Source: an uncultured Rubrobacteraceae bacterium
Lineage (GTDB): Bacteria > Actinomycetota > Rubrobacteria > Rubrobacterales > Rubrobacteraceae
Assembly (NCBI GenBank): GCA_902806015.1
Contig: CADCUZ010000011.1
Span: 1-53,923 of the forward strand
Length of the DNA stretch: 53,923 nt
Reading direction: 5' to 3'
Part shown: one piece after another, positions 1 to 8,651 of the stretch
Position numbering within the stretch: the first letter of the stretch is position 1
Layout of the letters: each line of letters starts with the position of its first letter
Made by a program: the position numbers and the translations under genes
The notes under the pieces: model-generated
Told to the model about the DNA's origin: nothing
Seen by the model: the letters and a program-made list of their open reading frames with translations, nothing else
The model's database searches: none

Positions 1-1893
1 TTCTTGAGCTGGGTCACCAAGCTCGGTAACCTGCCGTCGGGGAACCTCGAAGAGGCGCAGGCAGAGAGCTTGCGGAAGATGATCGTGGCGATGAGCCGGG
101 ACGTGCGGGTCATCATCATCAAGCTCGCCGACCGGCTGCACAACATGAGGACGCTGGCGTACCTCGAGCGTGAGACCCAGCTCAAGAAGGCGACGGAGAC
201 GCTCGAAATCTACGCGCCGCTGGCCCACAGGCTCGGGATTTACTCGCTGAAGTGGGAACTCGAAGACCTCTCCTTCGCCACCCTCCACCCCAGGCGCTAC
301 GAGGAGATAAAGCGTTTGGTGGCCGCCCGCAGGGGCGACCGGGAGGCGTTCATCAACGGCACGGCGGCGAAGCTCTTGCGGCACCTGCACCAGACCGGGA
401 CGGAGGCCGAGGTCCACGGACGGGTAAAGCACTTCTACTCCATCTACAACAAGATGGTCCGTCGCAACAAAGAGTTCAACGAGATCTACGACCTCACGGG
501 GCTGCGGGTCGTGGTCGATTCGGTTCGGGATTGCTACGGGGCGCTTGGGGTAATACATTCGATCTGGAAGCCGATCCCGGGCCGGTTCAAGGACTACATC
601 GCGATGCCCAAGTTCAATATGTACCAGTCGCTGCACACGACGGTCATGAGCAACGAGGGGAAGCTGCTGGAGATCCAGATCCGGACCCACGAGATGGACA
701 CGACGGCCGAGTACGGCATCGCCGCCCACTGGATGTACAAGCACGGTCTCACCGACCGCCAGGTCGACCGCCTGGGGTGGCTCAAGAGCATGATGGAGTG
801 GCAGAAGGAGACTACGGACTCGTCGGAGTTTATGGAGTCCTTGAAGGGCGAACTCGTCGCCGACGAGGTCTTCGTCTTCACGCCGAAAGGCGACGTCGTA
901 AGCCTGCCCAGCGGGGCCACGCCCATAGACTTCGCGTACCACGTGCACACTGAGATCGGCCACAGGACCATCGGTGCCAAGGTGAACGACAGGATAGTTC
1001 CCCTAGACTCCGAGCTAGTGAGCGGGGACCGGGTCCAGGTCATCACGGGCAAGAACTCGGGGCCGAGCCGGGACTGGCTCGCCGTGGTCCAGAGCGGGCG
1101 GGCACGGAACAAGATCAGGCAATTCTTCAACAAGGCCGACCGCGAGGACAACCTGTCCCTAGGCCGGGAGAAGATCCTCGGCCTCCTGAAGAGGCGCCGG
1201 GCCGGCAAGGTTCCCTCAGGCATCTTGGAGGACGTGGCCCGCGCGAGCAACTACTCCTCCCCCGACGACATGTTGGCCGCCGTCGGCGCCGGCTCGCTCT
1301 CTGCGGAGAACGTGGCGGGCCGGATCGTAGACTTGGTTCAGCCCAAAGAGGAAGTGGCGCCAATGAAGGAGAGCCCGGCCCTGGCCCCTCTCCCGCTCCC
1401 CGCCGACGCTGGCGCGGCGGACCAGACGGGCGTGCGGGTGGTGGGGTCGAGCGGCATCCTGACGCGCCTGGCCCGCTGCTGCACCCCGATGCCGGGCGAC
1501 GACATCGTCGGCTACGTCTCCCTCGGGCGCGGGGTCGTCGTCCACTCCGCCGGCTGCGTGAACGCCCGAGCCCTGAAGTCCCGCGACACGGATCGATTCG
1601 TCGAGGTCGAGTGGCCGATAGGGGAGGACAGGCTCTTCACGGTGGAGCTCCTGGTCGAGGCCCTTGACCGGATGCACCTCCTCAAGGACATAACCGCCGG
1701 CATCTCGGACGCGGGGGTCAATATCGTGTCGGCGAGGGTGGACACCATCGAGGATCGGACGGCCCTCAGCCGCTTCGCCTTCAAGGCAGGGAGCGTGCAG
1801 CATGTCGAAGAGGTCATACGCAAGATCCGTGGCATCCCGGACGTCTACGACGTCTGCCGCGTCTCCCGCGACGGCACGCCCCTGAGAAGCTGA
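1..1893 (+). CDS. rel: Bifunctional (p)ppGpp synthetase/hydrolase Rel, 5'-truncated by the window edge
   Basis: Makes and degrades the stringent-response alarmone (p)ppGpp. The reading frame is open to the first base, so the N-terminus, including the HD hydrolase His-Asp motif, lies outside. About 629 residues remain: the end of the HD domain (KLADRLHNMRTL, near residue 45), the synthetase domain (RVKHFYSIYNKM near 140; RFKDYIAMPK near 193), a TGS domain (DEVFVFTPKG near 287), the Cys-containing conserved region (RCCTPMPGDD near 493) and a C-terminal ACT domain (from about 545). The RFKD motif is the RxKD form typical of bifunctional Rel/SpoT enzymes rather than the ExDD form of RelA. Followed after 1 nt by a MOSC gene, then hisS. 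This resembles the relA-hisS neighbourhood of Firmicutes. Confidence 0.96.
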   Translation, partial: FLSWVTKLGNLPSGNLEEAQAESLRKMIVAMSRDVRVIIIKLADRLHNMRTLAYLERETQLKKATETLEIYAPLAHRLGIYSLKWELEDLSFATLHPRRYEEIKRLVAARRGDREAFINGTAAKLLRHLHQTGTEAEVHGRVKHFYSIYNKMVRRNKEFNEIYDLTGLRVVVDSVRDCYGALGVIHSIWKPIPGRFKDYIAMPKFNMYQSLHTTVMSNEGKLLEIQIRTHEMDTTAEYGIAAHWMYKHGLTDRQVDRLGWLKSMMEWQKETTDSSEFMESLKGELVADEVFVFTPKGDVVSLPSGATPIDFAYHVHTEIGHRTIGAKVNDRIVPLDSELVSGDRVQVITGKNSGPSRDWLAVVQSGRARNKIRQFFNKADREDNLSLGREKILGLLKRRRAGKVPSGILEDVARASNYSSPDDMLAAVGAGSLSAENVAGRIVDLVQPKEEVAPMKESPALAPLPLPADAGAADQTGVRVVGSSGILTRLARCCTPMPGDDIVGYVSLGRGVVVHSAGCVNARALKSRDTDRFVEVEWPIGEDRLFTVELLVEALDRMHLLKDITAGISDAGVNIVSARVDTIEDRTALSRFAFKAGSVQHVEEVIRKIRGIPDVYDVCRVSRDGTPLRS

Positions 1894-1894
1894 C

Positions 1895-2564
1895 TTGCGC
1901 CTGCTCAACGTGAACGTGGGCCGCGAAAAGCCTATGCAGTGGGCAAAGAACTCAGGGAAAACCGGCAATCTACAAGCGCCCCGTGGCCGCTCCGGTCGAG
2001 ATCACACCTGTCGGCCTCGTGGGCGACGCCATCGGCGACATGGAGAACTACGGCGGCCCGGACCAGGCCATCTACCTCTTCGGCGCCCCGGACTCTGAGT
2101 GGTGGTCGGAGGAGCTGGGACGCGACCTACACCCCGGAACGTTCGGGGAGAACCTGACCCTCTCCGATCTCGAGAGTGCCCAGGCTTGGATCGGGGACCG
2201 CTTCGCGATAGGTCCCGTGGTGCTGAAGTTGACCGCGCTCCGCATACCGTGCGTGACGCTGGCGGTCCGGATGGGGGGTCCCACCTTCGTCAAACGGTTC
2301 CGGCGGTCGGAGCGCCCGGGCTTGTACTGTCGGGTGATCCGTGAGGGCGAGGTTCGAGTGGAAGATCCGGTCGAGCACGAGCCGTGCCAGGGCGAGCAGA
2401 TCCCCGCCCTGGAGGTATTCAAGACCTTTTTCGAGCCGAATACGGACGAGAGGGTACTCCGACGCTTTCTCTCGGCGTCGATAGCGGTGCGGGCGAGAGA
2501 GGTATACGAGAGGCGGTCGGCGCTGACGGTGGCGCGGAACCCGGACGCTAGGAGTCTCAATTGA
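1895..2564 (+). pseudogene. MOSC-domain protein (YiiM-like) with a +1 frameshift
   Basis: MOSC proteins carry sulfur or molybdenum-linked chemistry on a conserved Cys; YiiM acts on N-hydroxylated compounds. The natural start is TTG at 1895 (MRLLNVNVGRE, a good match to YiiM N-termini). That frame is lost near 1967. The rest (ITPVGLVGDAIGD to the stop at 2564) is in the next frame and keeps the conserved Cys in LRIPCVTLAVR. The sequence GGCAATCTAC at 1964-1973 becomes Gly-Ile-Tyr in frame if one of the two A residues at 1967-1968 is removed, so a single inserted A explains the break. A 193-residue product could still start at the GTG at 1983 but would lack the first beta strand. It may be a true lesion or a sequencing/assembly error. 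Confidence 0.8.
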
Positions 2565-3139
2565 GCGAAATAGAACAGATAACCCTCTCCATGAACGGCT
2601 TTGAGGTGAACGCCTACGTGGTCCACGCCCCGGAGGGCGACGTCATCGTGGACGCCGGCGCCGAGCCGGGTAAGATATTGGGTGCCGTCCGCGGGCCGGT
2701 CGCGGCGGTCCTCATGACGCACTCCCACGCCGACCACGTCGGCGCCCTTGCCGCCGTGCTGCGCGAGACGAACGCCCCGCTCTACGTCCATCCCGATGCG
2801 GCGGAGGGGACTGGCGTCGGCGTCTACGAGCCGCTAGACGAGGGGCAGGAGCTCGATCTCGCGGGCGAGATTTTCCGGGTCTTGCACACGCCGGGGCATG
2901 CGCCGGGCTCTGTCACGTTTTTGGTGGGGCGGGACCAGATCGTGGGAGACCTAGTGCTTCCCGGCAGCGTCGGACGGACGGACATCGAGGGCGCCTCGTG
3001 GGAGGAGCTCGAGGTCTCCCTGCGCAAGGTAATGTCGCTCTGGGACGACGAGACCCGCCTCTACGCGGGCCACGGCCCGATCCTGCTCGCCAGGGAAGTG
3101 CTGGAGAAAAACCCGTACCTGCCGCCGCTCCTCCCGTGA
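2561..3139 (+). CDS. MBL-fold metallo-hydrolase (glyoxalase II-like)
   Basis: A 192-residue single-domain metallo-beta-lactamase fold protein. The metal-binding signature THSHADHVGAL (HxHxDH) lies near residue 48, the second His is in LHTPGHAPGSV and a metal-bridging Asp is in VGDLVLPGS; the C-terminal His is in YAGHGPILL. Members of this subfamily hydrolyse thioesters such as lactoylglutathione-type adducts, but the substrate here cannot be read from sequence. The TTG start at 2561 overlaps the TGA stop of the MOSC gene (TTGA), and its own stop overlaps the hisS start, so all three are probably translationally coupled. No signal peptide; cytoplasmic. Confidence 0.88.
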   Translation: MSEIEQITLSMNGFEVNAYVVHAPEGDVIVDAGAEPGKILGAVRGPVAAVLMTHSHADHVGALAAVLRETNAPLYVHPDAAEGTGVGVYEPLDEGQELDLAGEIFRVLHTPGHAPGSVTFLVGRDQIVGDLVLPGSVGRTDIEGASWEELEVSLRKVMSLWDDETRLYAGHGPILLAREVLEKNPYLPPLLP

Positions 3140-4410
3140 GCTACAGGGGACCAAAGGGCACCTACGACGTCTATCCGGGGGGGCGCGAGCCCCACGAGCG
3201 GGCGGGGTTGTGGGCATTCGTGGAGGAGCGCGCCAGGGAGCTCCTGGGCTATTACAACTTTCAGGAGATAAGGACGCCCCTCTTCGAGGAGATAGACCTC
3301 TTCGCTCGCGCGGCCGGGGAGGCGTCGGACATCGTGGTCCAGAAGGAGATGTTCACCTTCAGGGACAAGGGCGACCGGGAGATGGCCTTGCGTCCCGAGG
3401 GGACGCCGGGCGCGGTAAGGGCGTACATCGAGCACAATCTTTTCAAGCTCGCCCAGCCGATAAAGCTATTCTACCTCGGGCAGATGTTTCGGCAGGAGCG
3501 CCAGCAGAAAGGGCGCTACCGGCAGCACACCCAGATCGGGGTAGAGGCACTGGGCACCTCCGACCCGCTGGTGGACGTCGAGGTGATCTCGCTGCTCTAC
3601 GCCATCCACCAGGCGGTGGGCGTGAAGGACGAGGTAGTCCATTTAAACAACATCGGCGACATGGAGACCCGCCGCTCCTACGTACCCGAACTGCGCGCCT
3701 ACCTCCAGAGGCGCGCCGACGACTTGGACCCGGACTCGCTGGCCCGCATGGAGAGCAACCCGCTGCGGACCTTCGACTCCAAGCACGAGGAAACCCAGGC
3801 GGTGCTCGCTGAGGCGCCGAAGATCGGGGCCTACCTCAGCCGCGACGCCTCGGAGCACCTCGCCGTGGTGCGCGAGGGACTCGACGCGCTCGGGGTTCCC
3901 TACGAGCTGGACGAACGGCTCGTGCGGGGCCTGGACTACTACACCATGACGGTGTTCGAGGCGAAGAGCGGGGCGTTGGGTGCTCAGGATACGGTTGGGG
4001 CCGGGGGACGGTACAACGCCCTGATCCCCGACCTCGGCGGCCCGGACCTCGGCGGCATAGGTTTCGGGACCGGCGTCGAGCGGATGCTCCTCGCCGCCGC
4101 CGCCCACGAGCGGGGGCCCTCGCTCGACGTGTTTTTCGTGACGCTCGCGTCGGGGGTTCGGGTGCCGGCGATGCGGCTCGCGGGCGCCCTTCGCCGCGAG
4201 GGGATCTCGTGCGACCTCGACTACGGCGGGCGGGGGGCTAAGGGCCAATTCAAGCAGGCCGACCGTTCGGGCGCCTCGTACGCGGCGATCCTGGGCGAGG
4301 AGGAGATCTCGCGGGGCACGATCAAGGTGCGCGATATGTCCTCGGGCGAGGAGCGGGAGGTGGAACTCTCCGGTGGGCCCGCAGAACTCTTGCGGGCGGT
4401 ACGGGCCTGA
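3136..4410 (+). CDS. hisS: Histidine--tRNA ligase
   Basis: Class II aminoacyl-tRNA synthetase charging tRNA-His; 424 residues, the normal length. The GTG at 3136 (VSYRGPKGTYDVYPGG) overlaps the preceding stop (GTGA) and gives the conserved N-terminus, so a longer upstream reading is not needed. Motif 2 is FRQERQQKGRYRQHTQIG, the histidine-specific HisA motif is LVRGLDYYTMTVFE and motif 3 is GGIGFGTGVERMLL. The C-terminal anticodon-binding domain (from about residue 330) contains the GQFKQADRSGA stretch typical of HisRS. Its stop overlaps the probable start of the sirtuin gene. Confidence 0.97.
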   Translation: MSYRGPKGTYDVYPGGREPHERAGLWAFVEERARELLGYYNFQEIRTPLFEEIDLFARAAGEASDIVVQKEMFTFRDKGDREMALRPEGTPGAVRAYIEHNLFKLAQPIKLFYLGQMFRQERQQKGRYRQHTQIGVEALGTSDPLVDVEVISLLYAIHQAVGVKDEVVHLNNIGDMETRRSYVPELRAYLQRRADDLDPDSLARMESNPLRTFDSKHEETQAVLAEAPKIGAYLSRDASEHLAVVREGLDALGVPYELDERLVRGLDYYTMTVFEAKSGALGAQDTVGAGGRYNALIPDLGGPDLGGIGFGTGVERMLLAAAAHERGPSLDVFFVTLASGVRVPAMRLAGALRREGISCDLDYGGRGAKGQFKQADRSGASYAAILGEEEISRGTIKVRDMSSGEEREVELSGGPAELLRAVRA

Positions 4411-5153
4411 CCGCGCCCGGGTCGGACCTTCCACCGGGGGCCGTCGAGGCCCTGCGCAGCGCCCGCCACGTGGTGGCGTTGACCGGCTCGGGGATCTCGG
4501 CCGAGAGCGGCGTGCCCACGTTCCGGGACGCACAGGCCGGGCTTTGGGCGAGGTACGATCCGCAAGAGCTCGCGACCCCGCAAGCGTTCGCGCGTGACCC
4601 GGAGCTGGTCTGGAGGTGGTACGTGTTACGGCGGGGGCTGGTCGAGGGGGCACGGCCCAACGCCGGGCACGCCGCCCTGGTGAAACTTGATCGGCTCGTC
4701 CCCGACTTCGTGCTCGTCACACAGAACGTGGACGGCCTGCACCAGGAGGCCGGAAGCAGGAACGTCGTGGAGCTGCACGGCAACATCCGCCGCAGTCGGT
4801 GCCCGGTGGAAGGAGTCGGCGTGGAACCAAATGAAACGGACCACGGCCCGCCGCCATGCCCCAACTGCGGCTCGCCGCTGCGGCCGGACGTGGTCTGGTT
4901 CGGGGAGGACCTGCCAATCGCGGAGTTTGCGGCCGCCTCCGCGGCGGCGCGTAGGTGCCACCTCCTTCTCAGCGTTGGGACGTCGGGGTTGGTCTATCCG
5001 GCGGCGTCCCTGCCGTACGAGGCCCTGGAGAATGGGGCGACCGTTATCGAGGTCAACCCGGAACGCACGTGGCTCTCGTCTCTCGCGGGCTTCTCGCTAC
5101 GAGGGAGGGCGGGCGAGGTCTTGCAGCGCCTCGTCGGCGCGGCTTTCGGTTAG
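4407..5153 (+). CDS. NAD-dependent protein deacylase, sirtuin family
   Basis: Removes acyl groups from lysines using NAD. Seen: LTGSGISAESGVPTFRD (NAD-binding GAGxS motif, here GSGIS), TQNVDGLHQEAG (TQNID-type), the catalytic His in VELHGNIRR, and RPDVVWFGEDLP. The first ATG/GTG/TTG in frame is GTG at 4470, which would start the protein inside the first Rossmann strand. Starting at CTG 4407, overlapping the hisS stop as CTGA, gives 248 residues and the usual helix before the strand. The zinc ribbon looks incomplete: the first CxxC pair is reduced to RCPVEG, while the second (CPNC) is intact. Probably coupled to hisS. Confidence 0.88.
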   Translation: MTAPGSDLPPGAVEALRSARHVVALTGSGISAESGVPTFRDAQAGLWARYDPQELATPQAFARDPELVWRWYVLRRGLVEGARPNAGHAALVKLDRLVPDFVLVTQNVDGLHQEAGSRNVVELHGNIRRSRCPVEGVGVEPNETDHGPPPCPNCGSPLRPDVVWFGEDLPIAEFAAASAAARRCHLLLSVGTSGLVYPAASLPYEALENGATVIEVNPERTWLSSLAGFSLRGRAGEVLQRLVGAAFG

Positions 5154-5551
5154 CGGCCCGCGCATCTGCCGCACCACGTGTGGCGCCTTTCATGGTGAAT
5201 CGGGGGGCGCACCAGACATCAACCTCCGGAAACACGAGGGAGGAGAATGGCTGTGGTCGCGGAGGATCTGTGACAGAGCATGGTGATGGGGCACATGCCC
5301 GACGTCCTGGAGAACGGGGAGGACATAGGCCAATACGGGCGGCTCTGGTCTTCGCGATGATCGGCTACCACTTCGTGCGTGCTAAAGCCCAAGGCGTTCG
5401 GGGTGGGAGCCTACCACGCGGCGTGGGTGTTCGCCGGCGGCGCCCTCGGGGCCGGAGCGCGGCTGCTCGTCGAGGGCGTAGCCTTCCGCGTGGCGCCCTT
5501 CCACGCGCTGTTTGCTGAGGACCTATGGCGCAGCTCGCGGGGCGGGTGGTC
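5154..5551. other. Gene-poor, probably decayed stretch between the sirtuin and aspS
   Basis: No intact gene is visible. A short plus-strand reading with protein-like composition (MPDVLENGEDIGQYGR, near 5295-5345) is broken by a stop and seems to continue in another frame (FAMIGYHFV, near 5348-5376). A further Ala/Gly-rich stretch (GAYHAAWVFAGGALGAG, near 5407-5460) follows. GC content stays high. I read this as remnants of one or two genes of unknown family; it also holds the convergent 3' ends of the sirtuin and aspS transcripts. Confidence 0.4.
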
Positions 5552-7384
5552 TCAGTTGTTTCCTTCGGAGGGGCGGGCTACCGGATCGGAGCCCTGGGGC
5601 CCTTCGGGCCGACGGCGGAGGGCGATGTGGAGCTCCTTTAGCTGCTCCTCAGCGACGGGGCCGGGGGCGTCCATCATCTCGTCGCGGGCGGCTTGGGTCT
5701 TCGGGAAGGCCATGACCTCGCGGATGTTGGGCTGGTCGCGCAAGAGCATGATGAGGCGGTCTATCCCGGGAGCTATGCCACCGTGCGGCGGGGCCCCGTA
5801 GCGGAAGGCCGTCAGCATCGCGCCGAAGCGCCTCTCCGCCTCTTCGGCCCCGATCCCGATAACGTCGAAGACCCGCTGCTGGATGTCCGGGCGGTGGATC
5901 CTGATACTTCCGGAGGCGAGTTCGGTGCCGTTGGCGACGAGGTCGTAGAGCTGGCCTATTACCCGTAAAGGCTCCGTCTCCAGCAGCGGCAGGTCCTCCT
6001 CGCGGGGCATGGTGAACATGTGGTGCATCGACTCGATGCGCCCCTCCTCCTCGTTCCACTCGAAGAGCGGAAAGTCCGTAACCCAGCAGAGGCCGAGCGT
6101 ACCCTCGTCCGCAAGCCCCAGGCGGTCCCGGAAGTGGAGTCGGAGCCTTCCTAGGCTCTCGAGGACGACAGGGTCCTTGTCGGCCACGAAGAACACGTAG
6201 TCGCCCTCCCGGGCGCCCAGGCGCTCGCGGAGGGCGTTCTGTTCTTCCTCCGAGAAGAACTTGGCTACGGAGCCCGTGAGCCCGTCCGCCTCCGCCTTCA
6301 TGAAGGCGAGGCCGCGGGCGCCGCCGGTCTTGGCAACGGCCGTGATCTCGCCTTCGATCTTGCCGCGCGAGAGGTCCCCGAGACCGCCGACCGCGATGCC
6401 CCGCACCGACCCGCCGGACCCGACCGCCCCGCTGAAGACCTTGAACCCGCTCGTCGCGGCGATCTCCGAGACGTCCTCGAGCTCCAGCCCAAACCGGATA
6501 TCCGGCTTGTCTGACCCGAAACGATCCATCGCCTCGGCGTAGGTGAGGCGGGGGAACGGCTTCTGGTAGATCGTCTTGCCGGCCAGGTCCTCAACGATCT
6601 CGGCGAACAGCCCCTCGATGAGGTCGAGCACCTCGTTCTGGGTCGTGTAGCTCATCTCCACGTCGAGCTGCGTGTGCTCTGGCTGGCGGTCGCCGCGCTG
6701 GTCCTCGTCGCGCAAAGCCCGGGCTATCTGGAAGTAGCGCTCGAACCCGGCGACCATGAGGAGCTGCTTGAACTGCTGCGGCGACTGGGGAAGCGCGTAG
6801 AACTGCCCCGGGTAGAGCCTGGCCGGCACGAGGTAGTCGCGGGCGCCCTCGGGAGTCGAGGCGGTCAAGAGCGGCGTCTCTATCTCGACGAAGTCCCGGG
6901 CGTCGAGGAAGTCCCTGATGTGCTTGACGACCCTGTGCCGGAAGAGGATGCTGTCGCGCATCTTCTCGCGGCGCAGGTCGAGGTAACGGTACTTGAGCCG
7001 CAGTGTCTCGTCCACGGGGCGCTCGCGCTCTATCTCGAAGGGCGGCGTCTGCGACGGGTTCAGGACGCGCAAGCCGGTCGCCTGGACTTCGATTTCCCCC
7101 GTCGGTAGCTCGGGGTTCTCGTTACCGGGTGGGCGGGCCGTGACATCGCCCTCGATGGAGATAGACCACTCGGACCTGAGCGTCTCCGCCGTGGAGAAGA
7201 CCTCCTCCCTCTTGGGGTGGAAGGTTACCTGGGTGATCCCCCACCTGTCTCTGAGGTCTATAAAGATCAGGCCGCCGTGGTCTCGGCGACGGTGCACCCA
7301 CCCTGCGAGCCTCGTCTTCTCGCCGACGTTCTCTTTGCGCAGGCCGCCTGCGTCCTGGGTCCTGTATGGATTCTGCCCGTCCAT
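5552..7384 (-). CDS. aspS: Aspartate--tRNA ligase
   Basis: Class II synthetase for tRNA-Asp, 610 residues, the bacterial long form with the GAD insertion domain. The ATG at 7384 (MDGQNPYRTQDAGG) has a GGGAGG-type ribosome site just upstream, so the longer open reading to 7546 is not the start. Order: N-terminal OB anticodon-binding domain (LAGWVHRRRDHGGLIFIDLR), motif 1 region (FVEIETPLLTASTPEGARD), motif 2 (FQIARALRDEDQRGDRQPEH), GAD domain around residues 310-430, motif 3 (PPHGGIAPGIDRLIMLL). Encoded opposite to its neighbours, although the hisS-aspS proximity matches the ancestral arrangement. Whether it also charges tRNA-Asn cannot be decided from this window. Confidence 0.96.
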   Translation of the reverse strand: MDGQNPYRTQDAGGLRKENVGEKTRLAGWVHRRRDHGGLIFIDLRDRWGITQVTFHPKREEVFSTAETLRSEWSISIEGDVTARPPGNENPELPTGEIEVQATGLRVLNPSQTPPFEIERERPVDETLRLKYRYLDLRREKMRDSILFRHRVVKHIRDFLDARDFVEIETPLLTASTPEGARDYLVPARLYPGQFYALPQSPQQFKQLLMVAGFERYFQIARALRDEDQRGDRQPEHTQLDVEMSYTTQNEVLDLIEGLFAEIVEDLAGKTIYQKPFPRLTYAEAMDRFGSDKPDIRFGLELEDVSEIAATSGFKVFSGAVGSGGSVRGIAVGGLGDLSRGKIEGEITAVAKTGGARGLAFMKAEADGLTGSVAKFFSEEEQNALRERLGAREGDYVFFVADKDPVVLESLGRLRLHFRDRLGLADEGTLGLCWVTDFPLFEWNEEEGRIESMHHMFTMPREEDLPLLETEPLRVIGQLYDLVANGTELASGSIRIHRPDIQQRVFDVIGIGAEEAERRFGAMLTAFRYGAPPHGGIAPGIDRLIMLLRDQPNIREVMAFPKTQAARDEMMDAPGPVAEEQLKELHIALRRRPEGPQGSDPVARPSEGNN

Positions 7385-7566
7385 CCTACGCCTCCCGACG
7401 TCTCGCTTGCGCGCCCGACCTTCTGGGGGGCGAGGTCCCCGAATGGTAGCCGAAAAAGTCCGCTTCCGAAGCCCGCGAGGGGCCGCCGCGGGTCCGTTGC
7501 GTGCGTTTGGCGCCCGTGCTAAGTTAGCCCACATCCGGCCGGGCACCCTCCGCCGGCCGGAGATCT

Positions 7567-8592
7567 TTGGTGAGCTGCGGGGAGAGGTTTATTCGGAAGG
7601 ACGCGGCTAGAGGGTTTTTTTTGCGGCTTGCCCTGCTTGTGGGGCTGGCCTGCGCGATCCTGCTGTCGGGTTGCGGCGGGGGAGACGAGGAGGCTGCCGT
7701 ACCCGAGGCGGAGGACCCGAAGGCGCCGGCGGCCGTGGAGCCGCACGGCGAGGAAGGGACGGCGGTGCGGGTTGGGGTGGGGCAGGCCGAGACGCTCTCG
7801 GACGGGTCCTTCTCGCTTAACACGGAGCAGCCCGTCCCGCCGAACTTCAGCGAGGCCTATGGGCGGCGGGCGAGGATCGCGGTCCAGTTCTACAAGCTGG
7901 ACAAGGATTCGCTGGGCTACCCGCAGGGCCTTTCGGTGGACCGCGGGGTCCGCGACGCCATGGAGCGGCTCAGGACCCAGTACCCGACCATAGAGTTTTT
8001 CCGGTACGACATCTCGAACCCCGGCCCGGCGGGCGACGCCGGGGAGCTCCAGGAGGGGGAGTACGGTACCCTGGCCGCCCAGCTTGGGGTCGGGGTGACG
8101 CCGTTTGTGGCGATGCTCGCGCCAAGCGGGGAGGGGTACGTGGTCACTAACCTCTTTCAGGGCTACACGCCGGAACCCGTCCTGAGCCAGGCCCTCTTCG
8201 ACCTTGCGGCTGTGGAGGTCGAGGGCAACACCAGCGGCGTGGACGTCCGCATAGAGAACGTGGACTTGACCGACAGCGGCGGCGGCATCGAGTTCTTTAG
8301 CGTACAGAACCCCACGGGGAGACCGGTGAACCTCAAGGGCTTCACCCTTCGGGTGCTGAGCCCCGAAAACGCCCAGGTTGACCCCGACGCGCCGCGGGTG
8401 ACTATCAACACCGACGTCAGGATCCCTTCGCAGGGGAGCGCCTCCGTGGGGCGTGTCCCGGACGTGGTGGACGCGGACGGGGAGCGTGTGGGTGGGACCT
8501 TCGAGGGCGGCACGAACCTCGACCTCGCGCCCGGCGACCAAGTGGCCCTGCTCGACCCCGGGGGCGCGGTCGCCTCGACCTGGACCGTCTAG
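7567..8592 (+). CDS. Predicted lipoprotein with a thioredoxin-like core and a lamin-tail-like C-terminal domain
   Basis: About 340 residues, starting at TTG 7567 or GTG 7570. The N-terminus has basic residues, a hydrophobic stretch (LRLALLVGLACAILL) and a lipobox LLSGC followed by Gly/Glu-rich linker, so it is probably anchored outside the membrane through a lipid-modified Cys near residue 37. The middle part (VQFYKLDKDSLGYP to VLSQALFDLA) has the spacing of a thioredoxin fold (strand, helix, VGVTPFVAMLAP with a cis-Pro-like position, then FQGY) but no CxxC, so it is unlikely to be an oxidoreductase. The last 100 residues (IEFFSVQNPTGRPVNLKGF to LAPGDQVALLDPGG) read like a lamin-tail domain. 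Family names are inference; the lipoprotein call is firm. Divergent from aspS, about 180 bp apart. Confidence 0.75.
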   Translation: MVSCGERFIRKDAARGFFLRLALLVGLACAILLSGCGGGDEEAAVPEAEDPKAPAAVEPHGEEGTAVRVGVGQAETLSDGSFSLNTEQPVPPNFSEAYGRRARIAVQFYKLDKDSLGYPQGLSVDRGVRDAMERLRTQYPTIEFFRYDISNPGPAGDAGELQEGEYGTLAAQLGVGVTPFVAMLAPSGEGYVVTNLFQGYTPEPVLSQALFDLAAVEVEGNTSGVDVRIENVDLTDSGGGIEFFSVQNPTGRPVNLKGFTLRVLSPENAQVDPDAPRVTINTDVRIPSQGSASVGRVPDVVDADGERVGGTFEGGTNLDLAPGDQVALLDPGGAVASTWTV

Positions 8593-8636
8593 GCTGCGTG
8601 ACCCAGCCTCTGGGCTGAAATTTTGTCCCCGTAAGA

Positions 8637-8642
8637 TACACT
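8637..8642 (+). promoter_or_regulatory. Candidate -10 element (TACACT) of a leaderless iscS transcript
   Basis: TACACT ends 9 nt before the iscS ATG at 8652. Transcription would then start at or next to the start codon, and the interval (AGCCGGGCG) holds no Shine-Dalgarno sequence. No convincing -35 is seen at 16-18 nt upstream. Confidence 0.4.
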
Positions 8643-8651
8643 AGCCGGGCG

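Noticed and set aside
1216..1968. Long minus-strand open readings across rel, smc, ffh and other GC-rich genes
   Set aside because: High-GC genes leave long open frames on the other strand; these show no ribosome sites, family motifs or coherent codon use.
2998..3135. Longer hisS start within the MBL gene
   Set aside because: GTG 3136 gives the conserved HisRS N-terminus and forms a GTGA overlap; the longer frame runs inside the MBL domain.
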